Assembly (NCBI RefSeq): GCF_900185725.1
Contig: NZ_FYAU01000014.1
Span: 124,001-188,000, forward strand
Reading direction: 5' to 3'
From: Stappia sp. TSB10P1A
Lineage (GTDB): Bacteria; Pseudomonadota; Alphaproteobacteria; Rhizobiales; Stappiaceae
DNA: 64,000 nucleotides
A program made the translations under genes and the position numbers. Shown in pieces: positions 16,751 through 25,294 of this stretch (positions are counted from its first letter, which is position 1; each line of letters opens with the position of its first letter). Under the pieces are notes generated by a model, which was not told the DNA's origin, ran no database searches, and was given only the letters and a program-made list of their open reading frames with translations.

Positions 16751-17559
16751 GCGCGGCGCGGTGCCTTGCCGCCGGTCTTCTCCTGGCGCTCGCCCAGCCC
16801 CTGCCGGCCCGCTCCGCGTCCGCCGACATCGTCATCCTCGGCGAGGTGCACGACAACCGCGCGACCCATCTGGCGCAGGCCCGCCGCATCGAGGCGCTTC
16901 GCCCGGCCGCGGTGGTGTTCGAGATGCTGACGCCGCAGGCGGCCGAGCGCGTCATGGCCGCCGACCGGGCCGATCCGGCGGCGATCGCCGAGGCCGCGCG
17001 CTGGCACGAGACGCGCTGGCCGCCGTTCGAGCTCTACGCGCCGGTGTTTCTCGCCGCGCGCGAGGCGGCGATCCTCGGCATGGCGGTGACGCGCGAGGAC
17101 GCCCGCAAGGCGATGTTCCTCGGCGCGAACAGGGTGTTCGGGGTGGTGTTCGGGGCGGACGGCGCCCGCTTCGGCCTCGACCTTGCGCTGCCGCCGGACG
17201 AGCAGGGCGCGCGCGAGGCGCTGAAGGCGCGGACCCATTGCGGCGCGCTGCCGCCGGTGCTGCTGCGCGGCTTCGTCGAGGCGCAGCGCCTGCGCGACGC
17301 GGCGCTGGCGCTCTCGGCGCTCTCGGCCTTGGCGACGCATGGTCCGCCGGTGGTGGTGATCGCCGGCCACGGCCATGCCCGCACGGACTGGGGCGTCCCG
17401 CGCCTGATCGCATTTGCCGATCCGCACGTCACCGTCCACTCGGTCGGCTATGTCGAGACGCCGGACGACGCCTCCTTCGACGAAACCGTTCTGGTGCCCG
17501 CGACCCCGCGCGGCGACCCTTGCGGATCGCCTCCGGGCCGCCCTGCAACAGGCCCTTGA
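16744..17559 (+). CDS. ChaN/Tiki-like secreted protein
   Basis: A 271-residue protein with an N-terminal signal peptide (about 1-25) followed by LGEVHDNRATHLAQ and AAVVFEMLTP, the start of the ChaN/haem-binding-uptake fold, and ending with VVIAGHGHARTD near 210-221. The fold is shared by iron-regulated ChaN proteins and by TraB/Tiki-type metalloproteases; the E-x-H and GHGH residues could bind haem or metal. It is the last gene of the RiPP operon, overlapping LanB by 7 bp. Possible roles are immunity, metal capture or proteolysis. The C-terminal 20 residues are low-complexity Pro/Gly. Confidence 0.7.
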   Translation: MVGAARCLAAGLLLALAQPLPARSASADIVILGEVHDNRATHLAQARRIEALRPAAVVFEMLTPQAAERVMAADRADPAAIAEAARWHETRWPPFELYAPVFLAAREAAILGMAVTREDARKAMFLGANRVFGVVFGADGARFGLDLALPPDEQGAREALKARTHCGALPPVLLRGFVEAQRLRDAALALSALSALATHGPPVVVIAGHGHARTDWGVPRLIAFADPHVTVHSVGYVETPDDASFDETVLVPATPRGDPCGSPPGRPATGP

Positions 17560-17988
17560 TCCGGTCGATCGTCTTCGGGACCTAAGCGGTTGGGCGCCCC
17601 GCCCCGCCCCCGGCCCGCCGCTTGGGGCGAAGCAGTGCCTCTGCATCCGAAAGATGTGGACCGTCGCCCCTCAACTAAAAAGAGCGCCCCTCAAGCCTCC
17701 AGCCGTCATTGTCGGTCGACGGCTGCCCCGGCCGCTCGCCGTTTCCTGCGGAAATACCTTGTTTTGGACGTAGCCGTTTCGCGTATTTATGTGGAATACA
17801 TTGGTCTATCGTCGCGTAATGTTCTGTTTATATAAAAATATGATTGTTGTATTTTGTAATATATTTATGAAACGCATTTGTTGAAGCTTGATATGAACCT
17901 GAAAATGGGAAATGCGGTCTATTTATTTGTCTTTATTGATTTGCTTATTTTTTAATTCGACAGCGCAAATATTTTGAGGGTGCCTGGC
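17560..17988. other. 429-bp intergenic region, GC-rich then strongly AT-rich
   Basis: The first part, to about 17640, is GC-rich with possible short hairpins but no U-tract. From about 17760 to 17980 it becomes strongly AT-rich, like the tract at 105-229 at the other end of the operon. No gene is supported. It should hold the promoter of the LuxR-type regulator; I could not pick a convincing -35/-10 pair. Confidence 0.5.
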
Positions 17989-18441
17989 ATGACGGAGCCT
18001 GCAAAATTCAACGTGGTCCTGGAACTGGCGGAACTGTCGCAGGGCGGTCTCGGCATAAGCAGTTCCAGTCTCCTCGCCCTCATTGAAGGCATGAAGACAG
18101 CCTGTCGGCATGGCGAGCACGGCTACGACGTCGACGACCGACCCTGCCTTGACGATCGCATCACCCTGAACTTCCATCTGGTCGTCGATCATTCGCAGGC
18201 GGATGCGGCCTGTCCCGCCCTCGGCCTCGATCTGACGAGGCGCCAGACCGAGATCGCCCATCTGCTGGAGCGCGGACTGACCAACAAGGAGATCGCCAAC
18301 AAGCTGAACATCAGCCCCGCCACGGTCAAGAACCACGTGCATGCGATCCTCGGCAGGCTGCATCTCGACCGGCGGAGCAAGGTTGCGGCCTACCTGCGGG
18401 CCAGGTCGTCGCCGGTGGTCGCGGCGCCTGCGCCCTCGTAA
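17989..18441 (+). CDS. LuxR-family transcriptional regulator
   Basis: A 150-residue regulator with a C-terminal LuxR/GerE helix-turn-helix (about 76-140): LTRRQTEIAHLLERGLTNKE, followed by the recognition helix SPATVKNHVHAIL. The N-terminal 75 residues match neither a receiver nor an autoinducer domain that I recognise. The ATG at 17989 is chosen over a TTG at 17974 because TGAGGG precedes it. It lies 429 bp after the RiPP operon, in the same direction and after an AT-rich region, so it is a plausible pathway regulator. Confidence 0.85.
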   Translation: MTEPAKFNVVLELAELSQGGLGISSSSLLALIEGMKTACRHGEHGYDVDDRPCLDDRITLNFHLVVDHSQADAACPALGLDLTRRQTEIAHLLERGLTNKEIANKLNISPATVKNHVHAILGRLHLDRRSKVAAYLRARSSPVVAAPAPS

Positions 18442-18548
18442 GGCGCGGATGCCGTTGGCGGCACCCTCCGAAGTTGTGACGGCTCGACCGTCTCCTGCAA
18501 CCCATGGTATCCATTCCGGGTTCCGGATCGAAAGGACGTGTGTGCGAC

Positions 18549-19094
18549 ATGGCTGTTGCTGAAAAGCTGAATCAGACGTTGCGGAGCTTCATCGAAGGAT
18601 CCGACCTGTTCTTTGTCGGCACCGCCGCGCCGGAAGGGCGGGTCAACATTTCGCCGAAGGGCCTCGATACCTTGCGCATCCTCGCCGACGACCGGATCGT
18701 GTGGCTCAATCTCTCGGGAAGCGGCAACGAGACGGCCGCTCATCTTCGCGAAGCGGATCGCATGACGCTGATGTTCTGCGCCTTCACCGGCGAGGCGCGC
18801 ATCCTGCGGGTCTATGGCCGGGCACAGGTGCTGCATCCACGCGACGCGGGCTTCGACGCGCTCGCCGGGATGTTCCGCCCGATGGCCGGCACGCGGCAGA
18901 TCTTCGACCTGGCGATCGACATGGTCCAGACCTCCTGCGGCTCCGGCGTTCCGGTCATGACCCTGGAACGCCAGCGCGGCGAGGAGGAGCTGGTGCCGTT
19001 CTATGCCGACATGGGGCCGGAGGGCGTCGAGGCCTATTGGCGGCGCAAGAACGTCCTCAGCATCGACGGCAAGCCGACCGGGATCCTGCCGTGA
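18549..19094 (+). CDS. pyridoxamine 5'-phosphate oxidase-fold protein
   Basis: A 181-residue split-barrel flavin-binding protein. The N-terminal block (FIEGSDLFFVGTAAPEGRVN, then SPKGLDTLRIL) is typical of the stand-alone PPOX subfamily. The internal ATG at 18549 fits the family N-terminus better than the in-frame ATG at 18504, and AAAGGA lies upstream. Substrate unknown. It overlaps the following GNAT gene by GTGA. No link to either neighbouring cluster is evident. Confidence 0.8.
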   Translation: MAVAEKLNQTLRSFIEGSDLFFVGTAAPEGRVNISPKGLDTLRILADDRIVWLNLSGSGNETAAHLREADRMTLMFCAFTGEARILRVYGRAQVLHPRDAGFDALAGMFRPMAGTRQIFDLAIDMVQTSCGSGVPVMTLERQRGEEELVPFYADMGPEGVEAYWRRKNVLSIDGKPTGILP

Positions 19095-19666
19095 ACCTCC
19101 CGGCCGTCGAGACGCACCCGCTGACCCCCGACCGGTTCGGCGACTTCGAGCGGCTGATGGGGCCGAAGGGCGGCTATGGCGGCTGCTGGTGCATGCTCTG
19201 GCGGCTCGGCAAGGCGGCCTATGACGAGGGCCGCGGCGGGGCCAACCGCGCGGCGATGGAGGACGTCGTGCGCGCCGGCCCTCCGCCGGGCGTGCTCGCC
19301 TATGACGGCGACCTGCCGGTCGGCTGGGTCTCGGTCGCCCCGCGCCAGGCGTTTGTGCGCCTGTCGTCCTCGCGGGTGCTGAAGCCGGTCGACGGGCGGC
19401 CGGTCTGGTCGGTGTCCTGCCTGTATGTCGCGCGCGGCCATCGCCGGAAGGGGATTTCCGGGCCCTTGCTCCGGGCCGCGGCCGATCTGGCGCGCAGCCA
19501 CGGCGCCGCGTGCCTCGAGGGCTATCCCGTCGCGCCGGACAAGTCCTCCTATCCCGTCTCCTATGCCTGGACGGGGTTTCACGAGACCTTCCTGCGCGCC
19601 GGCTTCCGGGAGGTGGCGCGCCGCTCGCCGACGCGGCCGATCATGCGCCTCGAGCTTGCCCCCTGA
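19091..19666 (+). CDS. GNAT-family N-acetyltransferase
   Basis: A 191-residue acetyltransferase, starting at a GTG that overlaps the previous stop. The acetyl-CoA loop is RGHRRKGISGPLL (about 115-127), and a GCWCM motif near 35-39 is typical of a GNAT subgroup often next to small flavoproteins. It likely acts on a small molecule. It faces the nitrilase gene convergently, 34 bp away. Confidence 0.82.
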   Translation: MNLPAVETHPLTPDRFGDFERLMGPKGGYGGCWCMLWRLGKAAYDEGRGGANRAAMEDVVRAGPPPGVLAYDGDLPVGWVSVAPRQAFVRLSSSRVLKPVDGRPVWSVSCLYVARGHRRKGISGPLLRAAADLARSHGAACLEGYPVAPDKSSYPVSYAWTGFHETFLRAGFREVARRSPTRPIMRLELAP

Positions 19667-19700
19667 GCTTGTTGCCCCGTAGGCGGCGCCGGTGCGGCCC

Positions 19701-20528
19701 TTACGCGGGGCGTGGCGGCGTGAGGACGAGATGCGTGCGGATGGTCATCGGATAGGCCGCCCTTGCCCGGGCGAGCGCCGCCCTCGACAGCCTCACCGCC
19801 GCCAGCGGCCGCGCCGGGTCCGTCAGCGCCAGCAACTCGCCGCCCGGATCGATGACGAAGCCGCCGCCGCCGAAAGCGGGCTCCCCGCCGCCGGCGCGGT
19901 TGGAGCTGGCGACATAGCACCCGGTCACCAGCGCGGTCGCCCGCGCCACCGTCAGCCAGCGGTCGAACCCCTCGGCGGTGCTGGCCCTCGGCACCAGCAG
20001 CACATCCGCGCCGAGGCGGGCCAGCATGCGCGGCACCTCCGGCACCATCAGCTCCGAGCAGATGGCGAAGGCGAAGCGGAAGCCGCCGTGATCGAAGGTG
20101 CCGAAGGTGCGGCTGCCGGGGCAAAACCAGGTGTCTTCGTGGAACCCCGGCTCTTCCGGCAGGCAGAGCTTGTGATGCAGCGCGTGATAGCGCCGCTCCA
20201 GCCGGACGAAACCCTCGTTGATCAGCTTGCTGCCGGCGGGAAGCGCGGTCGACCCGAACAGGGCGAGGGGCGGGAGGACATCCAGCGCGGCGATGCCGGC
20301 CGCATGGGCGGCGGCGGTCCTGCCGGCGCGGCCGAGCTCGAACGCCGCGCTCGCCGCCGGCCAGCGGCCGAAGGGCAGTTCGTTCAGCAGCAGCGCCTGC
20401 GGCCGTGTCCGCGCGACGCCGTCAAGTAGGTCCCGCCAGGCGGCATCGCCGGGGCTGAGGCCGTCGGGCAGCTCGCAGACCGCCAGGGACAGCGTCTCCC
20501 CGTCCTGCGGCTCATGCATCCGGGTCAT
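19701..20528 (-). CDS. carbon-nitrogen hydrolase (nitrilase superfamily)
   Basis: A 275-residue amidase or nitrilase with the Glu-Lys-Cys triad visible: LLNELPFGRW, HHKLCLPEE and AICSELMVPE. The layout resembles N-carbamoylputrescine amidase and related amidases. It is the last gene of the long - strand operon; the ATG at 20528 overlaps the upstream stop by ATGA. In a cluster with a decarboxylase, aminopropyltransferase-like enzymes and a carbamoyltransferase homologue, it may hydrolyse a carbamoyl or amide group on a polyamine-like intermediate. Confidence 0.85.
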   Translation of the reverse strand: MTRMHEPQDGETLSLAVCELPDGLSPGDAAWRDLLDGVARTRPQALLLNELPFGRWPAASAAFELGRAGRTAAAHAAGIAALDVLPPLALFGSTALPAGSKLINEGFVRLERRYHALHHKLCLPEEPGFHEDTWFCPGSRTFGTFDHGGFRFAFAICSELMVPEVPRMLARLGADVLLVPRASTAEGFDRWLTVARATALVTGCYVASSNRAGGGEPAFGGGGFVIDPGGELLALTDPARPLAAVRLSRAALARARAAYPMTIRTHLVLTPPRPA

Positions 20529-21268
20529 GGCTCGGACCTCATCTTGAACGGGCAGGTGCCGGCCGGCAGCGCGTTGGTTTCCGCAAGCCCGTATTGCCAC
20601 CACTCGATATCGCCGGCCTCGTAGCTGCCGAGCGCCGGGCTGTGCGGCAGCCCGTCATAGGCATGGATGCGGCGGCGCAGCCGCTCGCGTACCGCATGGC
20701 CGCGCGGATTGTCGCCGGCGACGATGTCGAAACGTTCGCGCGGATTGATGATGAAGGCGAGCGACGGTCCGAGATTGCGGCTGCGGCGGATGCGGTGGGC
20801 GGGGTTGCTCATGTTGACGAAGAGCTGCAGTCCGGCAAAGCACATGGTCCAGAACGGGCTCGAGGGCAGGCGCGAGACCTCGCTCGGCCAGGGGGTGCCG
20901 TCCCGGTCGTGCCAGGCCTGCAGTACCCGCCAGCCGATCTCGTGATAGGCCTCGACACTGTCGGCCGCGACGGTTTCGGGGTGGAAGATCATCGCCAGCG
21001 GCTCGGCGGTGGCGATGTCTCCGTCCCAGCTCCGCGACCGCTCGACATAGGCGGACAGCGCCGCGCTGCCGCGGGCAAGGTCCTCGGCCTCCAGCCCGCC
21101 GACGAATGCGAAGAGGATGCGGCCGCGCCGGCAGGCGTTCTGCGAGAAGAAGCAGGGAAAGTTGGTCGGCATCTGCAGCCGCTCCAGCAGCCGCAGGGCC
21201 GCCTCGCGCTCCCATGCCGCCAGCCGGTCCGATCCGGCTTCGATCTCGATCTGGGGAAACAGCGTCAT
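20525..21268 (-). CDS. YqcI/YcgG-family (GntA-like) oxygenase
   Basis: A 247-residue member of the YqcI/YcgG family, recognised from NFPCFFSQNACRRGRILFAF near residues 36-55 and the C-terminal CPFKM. One family member, GntA, is described as a haem-dependent N-hydroxylase acting on a guanidine group in guanitoxin biosynthesis. Others are uncharacterised. With a PLP decarboxylase and aminopropyltransferase-like enzymes alongside, oxidation of an amine or guanidine nitrogen is a reasonable hypothesis. It overlaps both neighbours by 4 bp. Confidence 0.72.
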   Translation of the reverse strand: MTLFPQIEIEAGSDRLAAWEREAALRLLERLQMPTNFPCFFSQNACRRGRILFAFVGGLEAEDLARGSAALSAYVERSRSWDGDIATAEPLAMIFHPETVAADSVEAYHEIGWRVLQAWHDRDGTPWPSEVSRLPSSPFWTMCFAGLQLFVNMSNPAHRIRRSRNLGPSLAFIINPRERFDIVAGDNPRGHAVRERLRRRIHAYDGLPHSPALGSYEAGDIEWWQYGLAETNALPAGTCPFKMRSEP

Positions 21269-22191
21269 GTCGTCGTCTCCATGAAGGTGGGGTGAGTGGG
21301 GACGGGGATGGGGGTTGCCGCGTCGAGCGCCGCCCGCACGATGGCCGGGCGGTGCAGCAGCGCCAGATGGGTTTCCGCGTCGTAGTGGCGGCGCATCGCG
21401 GCGGGCAGGGCGGCGATGCGCCGCGCCATCGCGGCTCTGGCGAAACGGTTGAGGCTGCGGTCGCGGCTGGCGATGGCAAAGCCCCAGGCGACCGCGAGGC
21501 TCGGGATCGGGTGCTCGTAGACGACGACATCGGCGAACAGGCGCCGCAGGCGCGCCACCGTCTCGGCCTGAAACGAGATCGCCGCCGGATGGCAGTGCCC
21601 GACATGGGTGACGAGCAGCCCGCCGGGGGCAAGCAGGTCGGCCGCCGCCGCCAGCGCCTCCATGTCGAAGACGCCCGCCGCATAGGACGTGTCGGCCGCA
21701 TCGGGCAGGTCGAGCAGCACGAGATCCGCCCAGCCGCCGAGATCGCCGCGCTTTCGCGCCAGCCAGGCGCGGGGATCCTCGAACTCCAGCCGGTAGTCGA
21801 AGGAAAACGGCTCCTGCGGCTGCAGGTGCGGCAGGTGATAGCGGCAGAGCCCGGCCAGCGTCGGGTCGAGGTCGACATGGTGGAGCCCGCGCAGCGACGG
21901 CAGGTGCTGCAGGCGGTTGACGATGCCGCCATTGGCGCCGCCGATGACGACGATCCGGCGCGGATGCCCATGCAGGGCGACGGCCGGCGACATCAGCATC
22001 TCGTGATAGAGAGCCTCGTCGAACTCGCAGGACTGGATCAGCCCGTCGATCAGCAGCGCCCGTCCATAGGCGGCGAAGCGGACGATGCGGTAGCGGGTCA
22101 GCCCGGTATCGCCCTGTGCCAGCACCGCGTCGACCGTCAGCAGGCGGGTGTCGCCCGCCTCCAGCAGCGGATGGTGGAGGGGCGGCGTCAC
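21265..22191 (-). CDS. spermidine-synthase-like aminopropyltransferase (copy 1, divergent)
   Basis: A 308-residue protein with the spermidine synthase fold. An N-terminal beta region ends in DGLIQSCEFDEALYHEML, then comes a Rossmann domain with VVIGGANGGIV, where canonical enzymes have GGGxGG, and the ADLVLLDLPDAADTSY stretch that contains the catalytic aspartate region. It may transfer aminopropyl or another carboxyamino-propyl group. The altered glycine loop and coupling to a second homologue (23036) suggest a non-standard acceptor. Overlaps neighbouring genes by 4 bp. Confidence 0.78.
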   Translation of the reverse strand: MTPPLHHPLLEAGDTRLLTVDAVLAQGDTGLTRYRIVRFAAYGRALLIDGLIQSCEFDEALYHEMLMSPAVALHGHPRRIVVIGGANGGIVNRLQHLPSLRGLHHVDLDPTLAGLCRYHLPHLQPQEPFSFDYRLEFEDPRAWLARKRGDLGGWADLVLLDLPDAADTSYAAGVFDMEALAAAADLLAPGGLLVTHVGHCHPAAISFQAETVARLRRLFADVVVYEHPIPSLAVAWGFAIASRDRSLNRFARAAMARRIAALPAAMRRHYDAETHLALLHRPAIVRAALDAATPIPVPTHPTFMETTT

Positions 22192-23039
22192 GGCAGCGCC
22201 TCCGCGATCACCGCCGCATAGCCGAGCAGCCCCTTGCGTGAGACGTCGGCCTCATAGGCGGCAAGCGCCAGCGAGGTCTCGAAATACTCTTGCGAGGTGG
22301 CTGCGACAATCTCCCGCCGCAACTCCCGGCGCACCTCGACGGAGCGCGCCTGCCAGGTGCGGAACCGCTCCGTCGTGTCGAGCACATGCCGGACGCGAAA
22401 CCCCGCGACGGTCAGCAACTCGCCATATTCGGCGGCGGTGTAGACATGCGGGCAGGTCCAGTCGGTGGTGAGCTTGCGCCAGTCGGCGGCGTCGATGTCG
22501 CCGAGGCGCACCCGCTCGAAGATCGCGAGCCGCCCGCCGGGCACCAGCAGCGACCTTGCGCGGGCGAACAGCCGGGCGGCGTCGAAATGGCAGGCGGCCC
22601 CGGTGCTGTAGATGCCGTCGAACCGCTCGGCAAAGGCGTGCTCGTAGACATTGCCGGCGATCAGTTCCACCCCGTGGCCGGCCTTCCGCCCGGCGGCCAG
22701 CGAGGCCAGCGACAGGTCGATGCCGGTGACGGTCCAGCCCATCTCGCGGGCCAGGAACGCCGCGACGAGGCCGCGGCCGCAGCCAAGGTCCAGCACCCTG
22801 GCGCCGGCCGGCACCTGCATCAGGGCCGCCATCAGCCGCAATTCGTCGGCGCTGTTGTCGCTGAACTGGCCGATATACTGGTCGGCTCCGAACACCTTTG
22901 GGTAGATCAGATCGTGCACCTGCGCATTGTCGGCCATCGTCTGGTCGTACAGGGCCTGCACGGCGGCAAAGTCCTCCGGTGCCGGTGCCGGTGCCTTTGC
23001 CTGTGTCGGTGCGGCGGTGCGGGACTGTTCGGCGGTCAT
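22188..23039 (-). CDS. class I SAM-dependent methyltransferase
   Basis: A 283-residue protein. The SAM-binding core begins with VLDLGCGRGLVAAFLA near 97-112, followed by VTGIDLSLASL and the later GGRLAIFERV. A low-complexity Ala/Pro/Thr/Gln stretch occupies about 1-22. It most resembles small-molecule N- or C-methyltransferases. It lies between the two spermidine-synthase-like genes and overlaps both by ATGA, so its substrate is probably the product or precursor of those enzymes. The frame is open further upstream, but ATG 23039 gives the natural junction. Confidence 0.82.
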   Translation of the reverse strand: MTAEQSRTAAPTQAKAPAPAPEDFAAVQALYDQTMADNAQVHDLIYPKVFGADQYIGQFSDNSADELRLMAALMQVPAGARVLDLGCGRGLVAAFLAREMGWTVTGIDLSLASLAAGRKAGHGVELIAGNVYEHAFAERFDGIYSTGAACHFDAARLFARARSLLVPGGRLAIFERVRLGDIDAADWRKLTTDWTCPHVYTAAEYGELLTVAGFRVRHVLDTTERFRTWQARSVEVRRELRREIVAATSQEYFETSLALAAYEADVSRKGLLGYAAVIAEALP

Positions 23040-24007
23040 CTGCGGTCCTCCATTGGCTGGCGGGCGGGCGCGCTGCGGCGGCCGGCCAGGCGCGCGCGCA
23101 GGTCCTTCGGCAGCGACACCATGTGGCGATGGGTGGTGCCGTCGTAATAGGTGAGCGGCCCGTCCAGCCGGGTCGCGACGAGACGGTCGACAAGGCTCGC
23201 CGGCCGTCCCGCGAGATCGAGATCCCGGTGGGCGCCGACGGAAAACAGCCAGGACGTGCCATAGGACTGGGCGTGGCAGACCAGCGCCTCGGCATGGGCG
23301 AAGTGGCCGGCCGTCAGCGCATGGATCATCGCCGCGTCCGCGCCCGCGCAAGGACCGGCGGCTCCCGCCCAGGTGACGAAGGCGCCGGTCGGCGACACCA
23401 CCCTCGCCAGTGCCGCGAAATGCGCGGGGGCGAACAGGAATTCCGCCGGCGAGCCCGGCAGCGGTTCGCTCACGTCATGGATGACGAGGTCGTAGGGCGC
23501 CGGTGCCGAGGCCAGGTGGTCGCGAATGTCGGCGATCACCAGGCGATAGCGCGGGTCGTCGTGGAAGCCTTGCGAGATATGGCTGAAATGGCTGAGGGTG
23601 AGCGCCGCCATGCGGGCGTCGATCTCCACCTGGACGACCTCCTCGACCCCCCGGTGCTTCAACGCCTCGCGCACCGCGCCGCCCGGTCCCCCGCCGACCA
23701 CCAGCACCCGGCGGCAGTCCGCGCCGAGGGCCAGCGCGGCGGGATGCACGATCGCCTCGCTATAGATGTATTCGTCGCCCTCCAGGTGCTGGATGCGGCC
23801 GTCGAGCAGCAGGCCGCGCCCGAAGGCGCGGGTGCGCACCACCTCGATGCGCTGGCCGCCCTCGCCGGCGAGCACCTGCCGCTCGACGATCTCGTGGCAA
23901 TGCGCCTCTCCCGGAGCGACCGCCTCGAAGGTCCATTCCTGCGGCCAGCGCACCGGCCTCGTCGCGGCGGGCGGGCCGGCGACGGCGATCCCGGCTCGCG
24001 CGCTCAC
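23036..24007 (-). CDS. spermidine-synthase-like aminopropyltransferase (copy 2)
   Basis: A 323-residue spermidine synthase homologue closer to the canonical pattern: LLLDGRIQHLEGDEYIYSEA, then VLVVGGGPGGAVREAL with the intact GGGxGG loop, VEIDARM, and VIHDVSEPLPGSPAE in the catalytic aspartate region. It may add an aminopropyl group to a polyamine made by the adjacent decarboxylase, although no AdoMet decarboxylase gene is in the window. It overlaps the methyltransferase by 4 bp and the decarboxylase by 4 bp. Confidence 0.82.
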   Translation of the reverse strand: MSARAGIAVAGPPAATRPVRWPQEWTFEAVAPGEAHCHEIVERQVLAGEGGQRIEVVRTRAFGRGLLLDGRIQHLEGDEYIYSEAIVHPAALALGADCRRVLVVGGGPGGAVREALKHRGVEEVVQVEIDARMAALTLSHFSHISQGFHDDPRYRLVIADIRDHLASAPAPYDLVIHDVSEPLPGSPAEFLFAPAHFAALARVVSPTGAFVTWAGAAGPCAGADAAMIHALTAGHFAHAEALVCHAQSYGTSWLFSVGAHRDLDLAGRPASLVDRLVATRLDGPLTYYDGTTHRHMVSLPKDLRARLAGRRSAPARQPMEDRR

Positions 24008-25185
24008 TGGACCGCCTCCTCGGCAAGGTCGCCCGGCCGGATCAGGGTCAGCGCGCCGGAGCCCTCGGCGAGATACTCGGGCGGAAAGGTCTGCCCGAGG
24101 AAGCGGGTGATCATCGAGTAGCAGTAGGAGCCGGCCTGCGAGAATTCGATCCAGTCGCCGATCTCGACCTGCGGGATCGTCTGGCGCCGGGCCAGGAAGT
24201 CGCGGGAATAGGTGGTGTTGCCGACGATATCGACCGGCTGGTCGAAGTCCGGCCGCGCCCCCTTGCCGTTGGTCATCACCCGGACCGGGTTGTAGTCCTC
24301 GTAGAACATCGCCCTCGGGATCATCGACGCGCTGGCGTCGACGCAGACGAAGTAATGGCCCTCGCGCCGCTTGACGTCGGTGACCTGGGCATAGAAGCGC
24401 GCGGCATTGCCGAACATCGCCCGGCCGGGCTCGATCACCAGCCGGATCGGCCGGCCGCGCCGCCGGGAGAAGTCGGACATCAGCGCGGTGATGCGGGCGT
24501 TGTAGTCGTCGAAGTCGAAGCGCGTCTCGTCGAGCGGAAAGCCGCCGCCGACATCGACATAGGCAAGGTCGGGGAAGCGGTCGGAGAGTTCCAGCGCGCG
24601 CTCGATGCCGGCGACCATCTCGTCGACGCTGACGATGTCCGTGCCGATATAGACATGGCTGCCGGTGGCGGCGAGGCCGAGGCTGCGGCAGGCCTCGAGC
24701 GCCGCGTCCAGCTCGTGGTCCTGGATGCCGATGCGGCTGTCATTGCCGGTGAACGGGCTGATGCGCGAGCGTTCGGACGTGTTCAGCCGCAGGCCCACCT
24801 CGGTCTTGAGGCCGAGCTTGCCGAACTGGCCGATCTGGGTCAGCGAATCCAGATGCAGCCGGATCCCGCGCGCCACCAGATGCCGCATCATCGCGCTGGT
24901 CAGGCCGGTGCTGGCGAAGATGATCCGCTCGGACGGGAAGCCGCAGGCCTCCGCCAGCCGCAGGTGCTTCAGCGAATTGACGAACAGGCCCATGCCCCGC
25001 TCGCGGATCTTGCCGAGCAGCACCGGGTTGTCATTCGCCATCGAGGCGAAGAAGACGCTGGTATGCGGATAAAGAACGCTCTCGAAGCGGGCGAAGTTCT
25101 CCTCGATCTTCTCGTTGTCGTAGAGATAGAAGGCGGAGTTGATCTTCTCGGCTCGCATGTCCATCAGGTAGTCGATCTGGTTCAT
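24004..25185 (-). CDS. fold-III PLP-dependent decarboxylase (ornithine/arginine/DAP type)
   Basis: A 393-residue enzyme of the alanine-racemase-fold decarboxylases. SVFFASMANDNPVLL is where the PLP-lysine region normally lies; a lysine is not at the expected spot here (consensus Y-A-x-K-A-N, here FFASMAN), which is noteworthy. DVGGGFPL, a glycine loop, and EPGRAMFGN are well conserved, and VDASASMIPRAMFYEDYNP resembles the C-terminal catalytic region. Substrate likely a basic or diamino acid. The start at 25185 has GGAGAGA upstream. If the lysine is truly missing, activity would need testing. Confidence 0.75.
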   Translation of the reverse strand: MNQIDYLMDMRAEKINSAFYLYDNEKIEENFARFESVLYPHTSVFFASMANDNPVLLGKIRERGMGLFVNSLKHLRLAEACGFPSERIIFASTGLTSAMMRHLVARGIRLHLDSLTQIGQFGKLGLKTEVGLRLNTSERSRISPFTGNDSRIGIQDHELDAALEACRSLGLAATGSHVYIGTDIVSVDEMVAGIERALELSDRFPDLAYVDVGGGFPLDETRFDFDDYNARITALMSDFSRRRGRPIRLVIEPGRAMFGNAARFYAQVTDVKRREGHYFVCVDASASMIPRAMFYEDYNPVRVMTNGKGARPDFDQPVDIVGNTTYSRDFLARRQTIPQVEIGDWIEFSQAGSYCYSMITRFLGQTFPPEYLAEGSGALTLIRPGDLAEEAVQ

Positions 25186-25294
25186 CTGTCTCTCTCCGGC
25201 GGTTGGCAAGGGGGGGTGAGCGGGTGCGGCGTCGGGTTGACGGTCTCCCATGCGGTCGGGGGTTCGACGGGCTCTGCGGCGATCCGGCGGTCCG

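Noticed and set aside
17560-17650. Rho-independent terminator after the RiPP operon.
   Set aside because: GC-rich short stems are present but no U-tract follows, so no terminator is claimed.
20525-21268. Guanitoxin pathway assignment for the YqcI/YcgG protein.
   Set aside because: None of the other guanitoxin genes is recognisable; only the family link is kept.
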